From O2-02-FULL-42-9 sp038043025 (lineage in GTDB: Bacteria; Pseudomonadota; Gammaproteobacteria; UBA12402): a stretch of DNA of 21,866 bases. The notes under the pieces were generated by a model, which was not told the origin of the DNA, did no database searches, and was given only the letters and a program-made list of their open reading frames with translations. The position numbers and the translations under genes were made by a program. Positions within the stretch are counted from its first letter, which is position 1. Each line of letters starts with the position of its first letter. Shown piece after piece: positions 6,308-12,498 of the stretch. The stretch spans positions 1 through 21,866 of the forward strand of contig JBBTCW010000034.1 of assembly GCA_038043025.1 (NCBI GenBank), given 5' to 3'.

Positions 6308-7728
6308 TGCCATCCATTCGACGTTTTTTACTATTTAATTTATTATTAAGCATCACCATTACTTCGTCTATTACGGCTGTCGGCAATTATTTTCTTGATA
6401 ATACCGATATACAAAACCATTTAGATGTGCATTTAAGACAAACCACTTTATTTATTAATGCAATTTTAATGGAAGACCATCATGCCACGTGGAAGCTACA
6501 ACGCTTACAAAACAATATCAATACGAATAAAAATCAGATGCATCTCTATAAAAAAAACACGACAAAAAAATCAAAAACCGCTATTAATGATCGCTTTCAA
6601 TTTCAAATCTGGAATGATCAAAACCAGCTTATTTTACATTCGCTGCACGCATCGACGCAGATGTTGGCAAAACAAGATGGATTCGCTGATACCACATTAG
6701 ATAATCATACCTGGCGAGTATTTAGCATGTATAATAAACCACTGGGCTTGCGTGTCACTGTGGCAGAACTTTACAATTTTCGACAAGAACTCGAACAGCG
6801 AATTACGTGGAACAATTTACTCATTATCATATGGACCTATCCGTTGCTCGGCCTACTGATTTGGCTCACCGTCGGCTATGGCTTAAAAAACTTGGATATG
6901 ATCGCGCATAAATTGGCGCGCCGTAAAGAAACAGATTTCAGCTCACTCAGCTTAAAAAATCTGCCGATTGAAATTCATGCGCTAATTAATGAATTAAACA
7001 ACCTCTTTTTGCGATTGCAACAAGCATTTGAACGCAATAAACGCTTTGCTTCGGATGCCGCACATGAATTACGCACGCCATTAGCCGCTTTAAAAACACA
7101 AACGCAATTAGCATCACTTACCACCTCTGACAAAGAAAGAAATGCCGTCTTAAATCAACTGACCTCGAGCGTTGATCGCGCTACACATATTGTACAACAA
7201 TTATTGACGTTAAGTCGCTTAGGCTCAGAAGATACACTGAATGACATAAAAAAAGTAAGTTTAAATCGAATTGCGACAGAAACATTAGCCGAATTGGTTC
7301 CTATCGCCCTGGCTAAACATGTAGATATCGAATTGCTCGATCCAGATTCGCGTACCCAAATTTTTGGTAACGAAATGGCCTTGAGCATTTTAATTCGCAA
7401 TCTTGTCGATAACGCCATCCGGTATACATCCGAAGGTGGTTTTGTGACGGTTCAAGTCATGGAACAACCATCCCAACATAAAGTGGTTTTGCGAATCATC
7501 GATAATGGTCCCGGGATTTCACCTGAATTAAGGGCACGTGTATTTGAACGATTCTATCGTATTTTAGGCACTAAAACATCGGGTAGCGGCTTAGGCTTGG
7601 CCATTGCACAGCAAATCGCAACGTTGCATCACGCGAGCATCAATTTGGGTACACCAGAACATGGAAAAGGCTTGCAGGTTGATGTGATTTTTCCGGATCT
7701 AAACCAGTTTGATCAATATTACTCGTAG
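6304..7728 (+). CDS. Sensor histidine kinase, QseC/PmrB-like
   Basis: A 474-residue inner-membrane kinase paired with the regulator just upstream. TM1 is at about 8-28, a ~140-residue periplasmic sensor region follows, and TM2 is at about 170-193. Then come a HAMP-like linker, the HisKA domain with H254 (FASDAAHELRTPL, very close to QseC), and the HATPase domain with N370 (NLVDNAIRY), D400 (DNGPGIS) and GSGLGLA from 427. The start is at 6304 (ATGATG, overlapping the regulator stop); the next ATG at 6307 is equally possible. QseC senses catecholamines/AI-3 and PmrB senses metal ions or pH; the sensor region here is divergent, so the signal is unknown. The 3' end overlaps the truncated pilX on the other strand. 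Confidence 0.92.
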   Translation: MMPSIRRFLLFNLLLSITITSSITAVGNYFLDNTDIQNHLDVHLRQTTLFINAILMEDHHATWKLQRLQNNINTNKNQMHLYKKNTTKKSKTAINDRFQFQIWNDQNQLILHSLHASTQMLAKQDGFADTTLDNHTWRVFSMYNKPLGLRVTVAELYNFRQELEQRITWNNLLIIIWTYPLLGLLIWLTVGYGLKNLDMIAHKLARRKETDFSSLSLKNLPIEIHALINELNNLFLRLQQAFERNKRFASDAAHELRTPLAALKTQTQLASLTTSDKERNAVLNQLTSSVDRATHIVQQLLTLSRLGSEDTLNDIKKVSLNRIATETLAELVPIALAKHVDIELLDPDSRTQIFGNEMALSILIRNLVDNAIRYTSEGGFVTVQVMEQPSQHKVVLRIIDNGPGISPELRARVFERFYRILGTKTSGSGLGLAIAQQIATLHHASINLGTPEHGKGLQVDVIFPDLNQFDQYYS

Positions 7729-7864
7729 CTCGCGCATCCACTATCGCATTCTGTGTGATGCGTCGTTGCATATCCGCAATTTCCATCTCTGACATTATCA
7801 TGAATGCCAGCACGCTTAATAATACCAGTGCAACCCATAAGACAAATCCCCGCTGTTGCTTCAT
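7640..7864 (-). pseudogene. pilX: Truncated minor pilin PilX
   Basis: A 74-residue frame beginning MKQQRGF, with a prepilin-like cleavage point after G6 and a hydrophobic helix (7-26). It lacks Glu at +5, as PilX-type pilins usually do. Only about 45 residues look like PilX; from about 7728 on, the frame reads the antisense of the kinase 3' end and is probably meaningless. PilX proteins normally have 150-200 residues, so the C-terminal globular domain is missing. The ATG at 7864 is chosen over the GTG at 7873 because it overlaps the pilW stop as ATGA and has AGGTGG 6 bases upstream. The usual partners pilY1 and pilE are not found downstream. Likely a non-functional remnant. Confidence 0.6.
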
Positions 7865-8673
7865 CTCGGCCACCTTTCTATCAAGGGAATGGCAAAAGAA
7901 AATATGCGATGCGTATTTAATAATGTTAAATCAATACTCAACATCACTGCTTTTTGCCAATCCACGATGTTTTTATCCCCATGCTGATTATAACCAATTG
8001 CTTTTAAGTCGACGACATTCGGCACAAGTTCAATTTTTTGATCACGGCCATTGATTTCATATAACGCATCATTTGTATTAACAAAAAATATCAATCGTTC
8101 CAGCAGCCCTACTTTCGCTTCTGTATCAAACTTTGTGTGAATCACGGCTGACAATGTGAGTCGTTGAGTGTGATATTTTCTGGATCGCGATACCGTTTGC
8201 ACATGCGCCATAACCGCGTGCTGACAATCCGACACAAGGATATTATCACCGGGTTTGAAAATCGGTGTTTCTGATAGCGTCATTTGATTGCTGTTATTAA
8301 TCGATCGCATCAAGGGGGAAACATCAGAAGACATGTTGCGAACTTCAATGATATCCGTACCCGCTTTTGCTCGTACATTATGTGTGGAATAGACTTGAAT
8401 ACTACTACCAAACGATAATCGATGATCCTGATCAACGCCTGCATTTTTAAGATTAAAATGATCATCTAATGTTGCGCACCCAATAAATCCGGCTTTCTGA
8501 ATGGATTGACGTAATACATACGTCGCAAAACGTTCGCTGTTTCGAGCATCCGCCATCGCCAAATATCGCTCATGCAAGAGAGAATATTTTGCAAACACCG
8601 ACATCAATGCTGTCAAACCAATAATGCTAATGGTCAATGCACATAATAATTCGATCAAACTAAATCCCTTCAT
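7861..8673 (-). CDS. pilW: Type IV pilus minor pilin PilW
   Basis: A 270-residue protein with a class III prepilin signal: short leader MKG, cleavage G3/F4, Glu at +5 (GFSLIELL) and a hydrophobic helix to about residue 28. The large C-terminal domain fits PilW, a minor pilin that helps prime type IV pilus assembly in the inner membrane and periplasm. The match is based on the N-terminus, the length and the order pilV-pilW-pilX; the globular part is divergent. It overlaps both neighbours by ATGA. With pilX cut short and no pilY1, the operon may no longer make functional pili, although pilW itself is intact. Confidence 0.7.
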   Translation of the reverse strand: MKGFSLIELLCALTISIIGLTALMSVFAKYSLLHERYLAMADARNSERFATYVLRQSIQKAGFIGCATLDDHFNLKNAGVDQDHRLSFGSSIQVYSTHNVRAKAGTDIIEVRNMSSDVSPLMRSINNSNQMTLSETPIFKPGDNILVSDCQHAVMAHVQTVSRSRKYHTQRLTLSAVIHTKFDTEAKVGLLERLIFFVNTNDALYEINGRDQKIELVPNVVDLKAIGYNQHGDKNIVDWQKAVMLSIDLTLLNTHRIFSFAIPLIERWPR

Positions 8674-8855
8674 TTGCCCTCCAGCTGAGCAAGATATGAC
8701 AAAAGTAGCGATTGCTCTAACGTTTGATCAGATTGGATATCTTGCTCTAGGTTTAGAAAATTTTGATGCTGCAATTTTCCAAACAAAAGCAACATCATTG
8801 TAATTAACATCAACGCAATTAATGCCTCGATAAGACAAAAACCTCGGGTACGCAT
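8670..8855 (-). CDS. pilV: Type IV pilus minor pilin PilV-like, short
   Basis: A 61-residue protein with a clear prepilin signal (MRTRG/FCLIEALIAL, cleavage after G5, Glu at +5) and hydrophobic helix 6-26. PilV pilins usually exceed 120 residues, so this one is either a very reduced form or truncated at its 3' end; its stop overlaps the pilW start by ATGA, which argues for a stable, coupled arrangement rather than a random frameshift. AAGGAG lies a few bases before the ATG. It is first in the minor-pilin operon. Assignment to PilV rather than FimT or PilE is by position and is moderate. Confidence 0.6.
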   Translation of the reverse strand: MRTRGFCLIEALIALMLITMMLLLFGKLQHQNFLNLEQDIQSDQTLEQSLLLSYLAQLEGK

Positions 8856-8869
8856 AAGAAACTCCTTTC

Positions 8870-8913
8870 GTCATTCCGGAATCGCTCTGCCGTTGCAGAG
8901 CGATACAATCCAG
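8870..8913. repeat. Single REP-like palindrome
   Basis: GTCATTCC, then a 9-bp stem TCGCTCTGC with loop CGTT, then an end AATCCAG: the same frame (GTCAT ... ATCCAG) as the cluster at 3864-4003 but with a different stem. It lies between the yciO 3' end and the pilV ribosome-binding site. Confidence 0.65.
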
Positions 8914-8986
8914 TATTATATTTTTTGATGCATAAGTTGAAATAAAGAAAAGATAAAAAGGAAATAGAAATCAAATCATACCAAAA

Positions 8987-9607
8987 CTATTCAAATGCCG
9001 CAACCGCACCTTGCCCTATTCGTCGAATAACCGGCTTGTCTCCAGATAAATCAATAATGGTTGTTGGCTCGAGTCCACCCATTCCACCATCAATAATCAG
9101 ATCCACTTGATTTTCTACTGCCTCACGTATGTCTTCTGGATTTGAAAATGGATATTCTTGATGAGGTAAAATCATGCTGGTCGTCATCAAAGGCTCATTT
9201 AATTCGTCCAATAAGGCCAAGGCAATTTTGCAATCGGGTACTCGAATACCGATCGTTTTTCGCTTTGGATGCTGTAACCGACGAGGGACTTCCCGCGTCG
9301 CACGCAATAAAAACGTATAAGGCCCCGGCGTATGCGATTTTAACAACCGATAGACTGGATTATCCACCCAAGCGTAAGTCGCAATCTCTGATAAATCACG
9401 GCACAGTAAGGTCATATGATGCTTCTTGTCCAGCTGTCGAATACGCTGAATCCGTATCAGCGCTTCTTTATCATCCAAGCGACAGCCCAAAGCATAGGCC
9501 GAATCCGTCGGATACACCACGACACCACCCGCACGAATGATATCAGCCGCCTGACTGATCAAGCGCTCTTGCGGATTGACCGGATGTATCGAAAAATATT
9601 CACTCAT
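8987..9607 (-). CDS. yciO: YciO family protein (Sua5/YrdC-like)
   Basis: A 206-residue protein close to E. coli YciO over its whole length: SIHPVNPQERL near the start, VVYPTDSAYALGC (about 31-43), TPGPYTFLL, KTIGIRVP and PTTIIDLS near the end. YciO belongs to the Sua5/YrdC fold, which makes threonylcarbamoyl-AMP for t6A tRNA modification. YciO itself is a paralogue with poorly defined activity, so the role is not certain. The ATG at 9607 is preferred to the GTG at 9616 because AGGTG is 6 bases upstream and the E. coli protein begins at the matching point (MSxxFxIHP). It is divergent from yciB with 113 bases between starts. Confidence 0.88.
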   Translation of the reverse strand: MSEYFSIHPVNPQERLISQAADIIRAGGVVVYPTDSAYALGCRLDDKEALIRIQRIRQLDKKHHMTLLCRDLSEIATYAWVDNPVYRLLKSHTPGPYTFLLRATREVPRRLQHPKRKTIGIRVPDCKIALALLDELNEPLMTTSMILPHQEYPFSNPEDIREAVENQVDLIIDGGMGGLEPTTIIDLSGDKPVIRRIGQGAVAAFE

Positions 9608-9640
9608 TTGCTGCACCTACTCACCATATATGATATTATC

Positions 9641-9668
9641 TTGACTCAAAAATAGCGCAATGTAAATA
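9641..9668 (+). promoter_or_regulatory. Candidate sigma70 promoter of yciB
   Basis: A -35 box TTGACT (9641-9646) is followed after 16 bases by TAAATA (9663-9668). It is 52 bases before the yciB ATG in the yciO-yciB divergent region. Confidence 0.4.
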
Positions 9669-9720
9669 CTTTATCCGTGCTCAGCCGTTCGCCGTTGTTT
9701 TTTCAGATATTGGAGCCCCC

Positions 9721-10269
9721 ATGAACATCATTCTCGACATTTTCCCCATTGTTATCTTCTTTGCCGTGTATAAATTTTATGGCATTTATGCCGCTACAGG
9801 TGCGGCAATTATCTTCTCTCTCTTACAATTGTTATACTATTTAGTGCGATACCGCACATTCAAACCCTTACAGCTGATCACCTTTATTATCATTTTCCTT
9901 TTTGGAGGGACAACACTGCTTTTGCACAACCCGATTTATATCAAATGGAAACCGAGCATCGTTTATTGGATTTTCGCTTTGGTCTTTTTAATCAGTCAAC
10001 TGATTTACAAAAAACCCTTTATTCAAACTGTCATGGGCAAAAATATTCGATTATCTAAAAACTTATGGCCACAACTTAACATCAGTTGGGTATTCTTTTT
10101 TACCCTCATGGGCATCTTAAATCTTTACGTCGCTTACCACTATAATACAAATACATGGGTCGATTTTAAGCTTTTTGGCATATTGGGCGCGACATTTGTT
10201 TTCACGATTATCCAAGCAATTTATCTCTCACGATTTATGATTGACAATGAAAAAGAAACCACAGATTAG
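9721..10269 (+). CDS. yciB: Inner-membrane septation protein YciB/IspZ
   Basis: A 182-residue integral membrane protein that matches E. coli YciB (179 residues) along its length: LDIFPIVIFFAVYKFYGIYAAT at the start without gaps (shared pattern FxxYKxYxIYAAT), LITF and FGGTTLLLHN, KKPFIQ, then NIYVA-like LNLYVAYHYN and FKLFG. About five membrane helices. YciB is linked to cell-envelope synthesis and septation in enteric bacteria; the molecular activity is unclear. GGAG lies 8 bases before the ATG. The 3' end overlaps the next gene by 23 bases, so the Smr protein is probably co-translated. Confidence 0.93.
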   Translation: MNIILDIFPIVIFFAVYKFYGIYAATGAAIIFSLLQLLYYLVRYRTFKPLQLITFIIIFLFGGTTLLLHNPIYIKWKPSIVYWIFALVFLISQLIYKKPFIQTVMGKNIRLSKNLWPQLNISWVFFFTLMGILNLYVAYHYNTNTWVDFKLFGILGATFVFTIIQAIYLSRFMIDNEKETTD

Positions 10270-10765
10270 CGATGAAGATCGACAGTTGTTTCGGGATACG
10301 GTGAAAAATATTCGGCGTATAAACGCGGTTGAAAAAAACATATCGCCGCGCAAATCCGTAACCTATAAACAAACAACCGAACCTGATATCACGTTCACAG
10401 AAAATCCGGGCGAACCTTCTGTTTTAGCAACGGAACAGCTACGTTACACCACCTCCGGCGTACGACAAAACACATTACGCAAATTAAAACGCGGACAATT
10501 TTATATTGACGACAGTCTCGATTTACATGGCATGACCATCGCACAAGCTCAATATGCAATGATAAAGTTTTTGACCGCTGCTCAAACACGGCAGTATCAG
10601 TGCGTTCACATCATTCATGGAAAATCACATCACACCCTTGATAAACCCAAATTAAAAAATGCCGTTAACCAGTGGCTACGGCAATACCCTTCTGTTTTGG
10701 CGTTTTGCTCGGCCACGCCGCAAGAGGGTGGTGCTGGTGCAATTTATGTGCTATTAAAACGCTAG
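10247..10765 (+). CDS. Smr-domain protein (SmrA/SmrB-like)
   Basis: A 172-residue soluble protein with a basic N-terminal region (1-60; MKKKPQISDEDRQLFR, like YfcN/SmrB) and a C-terminal Smr domain (about 88-170). The Smr hallmark DLHG is at 92-95. The second motif, normally HGxG, reads HGKS (124-127), so its second glycine is lost. The end (GGAGAIYVLL) matches SmrA (YdaL) better. SmrB cleaves mRNA at collided ribosomes in E. coli; which paralogue this is cannot be settled. The ATG at 10247 is chosen over the upstream TTG at 10241 as the stronger start codon and because MKKK fits the family. It overlaps the yciB 3' end. Confidence 0.85.
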   Translation: MKKKPQISDEDRQLFRDTVKNIRRINAVEKNISPRKSVTYKQTTEPDITFTENPGEPSVLATEQLRYTTSGVRQNTLRKLKRGQFYIDDSLDLHGMTIAQAQYAMIKFLTAAQTRQYQCVHIIHGKSHHTLDKPKLKNAVNQWLRQYPSVLAFCSATPQEGGAGAIYVLLKR

Positions 10766-10772
10766 TCGCGTA

Positions 10773-10800
10773 TTGCTTTTTATCCATAAATCAGTAGAAT
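10773..10800 (+). promoter_or_regulatory. Candidate promoter of the uridine kinase gene
   Basis: TTGCTT (10773-10778), a 16-base spacer and TAGAAT (10795-10800) lie 28 bases before the udk ATG, in a 63-base gap after the Smr gene. Confidence 0.4.
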
Positions 10801-10828
10801 AGATCAAACTCACTATTACATAAGAGCT

Positions 10829-11464
10829 ATGAACAAGCATAAAACGATTATCATCGGTATCGCTGGCGCCTCCGGCTCAGGCAAAAGTCTCCTCGCTCAC
10901 ACCATTGTCAATGAATTAGGTTCGAAAAAGGTTGCGATCGTTTCAGAAGACGCTTATTACAAAGATCTAACGGGCAAATCCCATGAAGAACGCAGTAAAG
11001 TAAACTTCGATCATCCGGATGCCTTTGATCATGCACTGTTATCAAAACATCTCGATCAATTGCACCTAGGAGAAAACATTGAGATTCCAATCTATGATCA
11101 TTCGACACATTCGCGCAAACCTGAAACGCGCACCATTGGACAACATACGATTATTGTTTTAGAAGGTATTTTGGTTTTCGAAGAAGAAGCATTACGCGAT
11201 CGAATGGATATTCGTATTTTTATGGATACGGCGTCTGATATTTGTTTAATTCGACGATTACGCCGCGACATTGTGGAACGTGCACGTAGCGTTACATCCG
11301 TGCTTGAACAATATGAAACGACGGTTCGCCCGATGTATTTAAAATTTATTGAACCCTCAAAACGTTATGCAGACATAAGCGTATTGCATGGCGGTCAAAA
11401 TCGCATCGCAATCGATGTCATTAAAGCGAAAATGCGCGAGCTACTCAACGGTACGAAGTCATAA
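10829..11464 (+). CDS. udk: Uridine kinase
   Basis: A 211-residue cytosolic enzyme that phosphorylates uridine and cytidine to UMP and CMP (pyrimidine salvage); E. coli Udk has 213 residues. The P-loop GASGSGKS is at 13-20. Other family features: the SEDAYYKD region (39-46), NFDHPDAFD (59-67), PIYDHSTHSRKPET, VLEGILVF (Walker B region) and RRLRRDIVERARS in the lid. An AAGAG ribosome-binding site precedes the ATG. It lies in its own transcription unit, followed by a hairpin at 11470-11496. Confidence 0.93.
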   Translation: MNKHKTIIIGIAGASGSGKSLLAHTIVNELGSKKVAIVSEDAYYKDLTGKSHEERSKVNFDHPDAFDHALLSKHLDQLHLGENIEIPIYDHSTHSRKPETRTIGQHTIIVLEGILVFEEEALRDRMDIRIFMDTASDICLIRRLRRDIVERARSVTSVLEQYETTVRPMYLKFIEPSKRYADISVLHGGQNRIAIDVIKAKMRELLNGTKS

Positions 11465-11469
11465 AATGC

Positions 11470-11496
11470 GATAGAGCAGATATTATCTGCCCTATC
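11470..11496 (+). terminator. Hairpin after udk
   Basis: A 12-base stem with one mismatch (GATAGAGCAGAT against ATCTGCCCTATC) and an ATT loop starts five bases after the udk stop. It sits where a terminator is expected, but no T tract follows on the plus strand. Confidence 0.45.
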
Positions 11497-11519
11497 GGGA
11501 TAAGGTTAACGAGCTTTGT

Positions 11520-11606
11520 TTACTCGTCATCAAAATCATCAGGATCGAAATCTGGTTCAAAATCATCATCATCATCATCCAAATTTATGCATAAGATTTT
11601 ATACAT
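11520..11606 (-). CDS. Candidate small acidic protein of 28 residues
   Basis: In the udk-higA gap, a minus-strand frame starts at an ATG (11606) preceded 5 bases earlier by AAGGGG, and runs 28 codons to TAA. The product begins MYKILCINL and then is almost entirely Asp, Phe, Pro and Glu: six Asp in a row (a GAT repeat at 11562-11579), then FEPDFDPDDFDDE. Nineteen C-terminal residues carry about 14 negative charges. No family is recognised. It could be a genuine small protein, a DNA- or RNA-mimicking or cation-binding peptide, or the chance translation of a triplet repeat. The good ribosome-binding site favours translation. Confidence 0.35.
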   Translation of the reverse strand: MYKILCINLDDDDDDFEPDFDPDDFDDE

Positions 11607-11814
11607 ATATTCCCCTTTTTTAATTAATAAATTAACACTATTAAATAATGCTCAATCAAACGTAAGGATCAAAAAACATCATTTAACAGCAGCTATATAA
11701 TCTGATTTAATAAAAAAAGATAGCAATTTTTCATGATAAAACAAAGAAATTTCAAATCAGATTGATCAATTTTTGATCTACAAGGTCAGTCTACCCCTGC
11801 TTTATTATTAATTA
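11607..11814. other. AT-rich gap between the small ORF and higA
   Basis: I find no gene here. The only structure is a 10-bp inverted repeat, AATCTGATTT at 11699-11708 with its complement at 11754-11763, and a short TTGATCAA palindrome around 11762-11771. The first ~40 bases would contain any promoter of the small ORF. Confidence 0.4.
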
Positions 11815-12105
11815 TTATGCGGCTTCAACAAAAGGTAACACTTTAATTTTATTTGTTTTCTGTTTGATTAACCAAACATCATACTGTGCTTGCATATTGA
11901 CCCAAAGCTCAACACTCGTATTGAAAAATTTTGATAACCGCATCGCCATTTCTGGACTAATGCTCGTATGTGCATTTAACAACCGCGATAATGTCGTACG
12001 GCTCACGCCCAGATGCTCTGCTGCCTCTGTGACAGAAAGCCCCGTGCTATCAATTAAAGCCGCTTTTACATTCAACCCCGGATGTAACGGATTGTGCATC
12101 ACCAT
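11815..12105 (-). CDS. higA: HigA-family antitoxin (XRE helix-turn-helix)
   Basis: A 96-residue antitoxin and autoregulator. The N-terminus NPLHPGLNVK is typical of the HigA/VapI group, and the helix-turn-helix spans about 24-46 (SVTEAAEHLGVSRTTLSRLL), followed by ISPEMAMRLSKFF and ELWVNMQAQYD, which are also characteristic. It would bind and neutralise the HigB toxin and repress the operon. It lies 8 bases downstream of higB (toxin first, the usual order for higBA). GAGGTG lies before the ATG at 12105; the ATG at 12099 is an alternative start. Confidence 0.92.
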   Translation of the reverse strand: MVMHNPLHPGLNVKAALIDSTGLSVTEAAEHLGVSRTTLSRLLNAHTSISPEMAMRLSKFFNTSVELWVNMQAQYDVWLIKQKTNKIKVLPFVEAA

Positions 12106-12113
12106 AAATCACC

Positions 12114-12392
12114 TCAATGGTAGTCTAAATAATCAACTAATACTGCATTGCTTCCTTCAAATGCAAACATAACCCGCCAATTTTTATTAACGGTTACCGA
12201 ATAATAGCCTTTAAAAGATCCTTTTAATAAATGGAAACGCATATCAGGCAAATTCATATCATTTGGTTCAACGGCGGCATCTAATCGTTGCAATATAATT
12301 TGCAACTTAAATTTATGTTTAGCATTAATGCCCGCTGTTGACCCCGTGTCATAGAACTTTTTCAATCCTTTATGCTTCCAGCTCTTTATCAT
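12114..12392 (-). CDS. higB: HigB-family toxin (RelE/ParE superfamily)
   Basis: A 92-residue toxin of the type II HigB (Graft/killer) group. HigB toxins cleave mRNA on the ribosome. Diagnostic features: the N-terminus IKSWKHKGLKKFYDTG, INAKH, LNA-type LDAAVEPNDMNLPDMRFHLLKG (split here as LDAAVEPNDM and NLPDMRFHLLKG), YYSVTVNKNWRVMFAFEG and a C-terminal VDYLDYH. Its length is usual. There is no ribosome-binding site before the ATG; instead a promoter ends 6 bases before it, suggesting a leaderless mRNA. It forms an operon with higA. Confidence 0.92.
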   Translation of the reverse strand: MIKSWKHKGLKKFYDTGSTAGINAKHKFKLQIILQRLDAAVEPNDMNLPDMRFHLLKGSFKGYYSVTVNKNWRVMFAFEGSNAVLVDYLDYH

Positions 12393-12393
12393 T

Positions 12394-12427
12394 CGTTAAG
12401 TGTAGCGCATCACTTAACGTTTTGCAA
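12394..12427 (-). promoter_or_regulatory. higBA promoter with overlapping palindromic operator
   Basis: On the minus strand, -35 TTGCAA (12427-12422), a 17-base spacer and -10 TACACT (12404-12399) end only 6 bases before the higB ATG. A perfect 9-bp inverted repeat, CGTTAAGTG (12394-12402) and CACTTAACG (12411-12419) with an 8-base centre, covers the spacer and the -10. This is the expected layout of a HigA operator: antitoxin bound there would block RNA polymerase. Confidence 0.7.
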
Positions 12428-12498
12428 GTAAAAATTCAACTCAGTCACCGGCCACTAAATGACTCAAAAACATTCGCAAGCGACGGAGATTTCTCAAT

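Noticed and set aside
5907..6386. 159-codon ORF antisense to the response regulator
   Set aside because: It lies opposite a gene with all response-regulator residues intact; no ribosome-binding site or protein-like features.
7755..8054. 99-codon plus-strand ORF in the pilin region
   Set aside because: Antisense to pilX and pilW, without a ribosome-binding site; the minus-strand frames have prepilin signals and coupled starts.
11761..11785. TTGATCAA palindrome as an operator
   Set aside because: It lies downstream of higA, where no promoter or gene start needs it.
12430..12490. Terminator after ligA
   Set aside because: The only stem is 5 bp (AGTCA/TGACT) with a large loop and no T tract.
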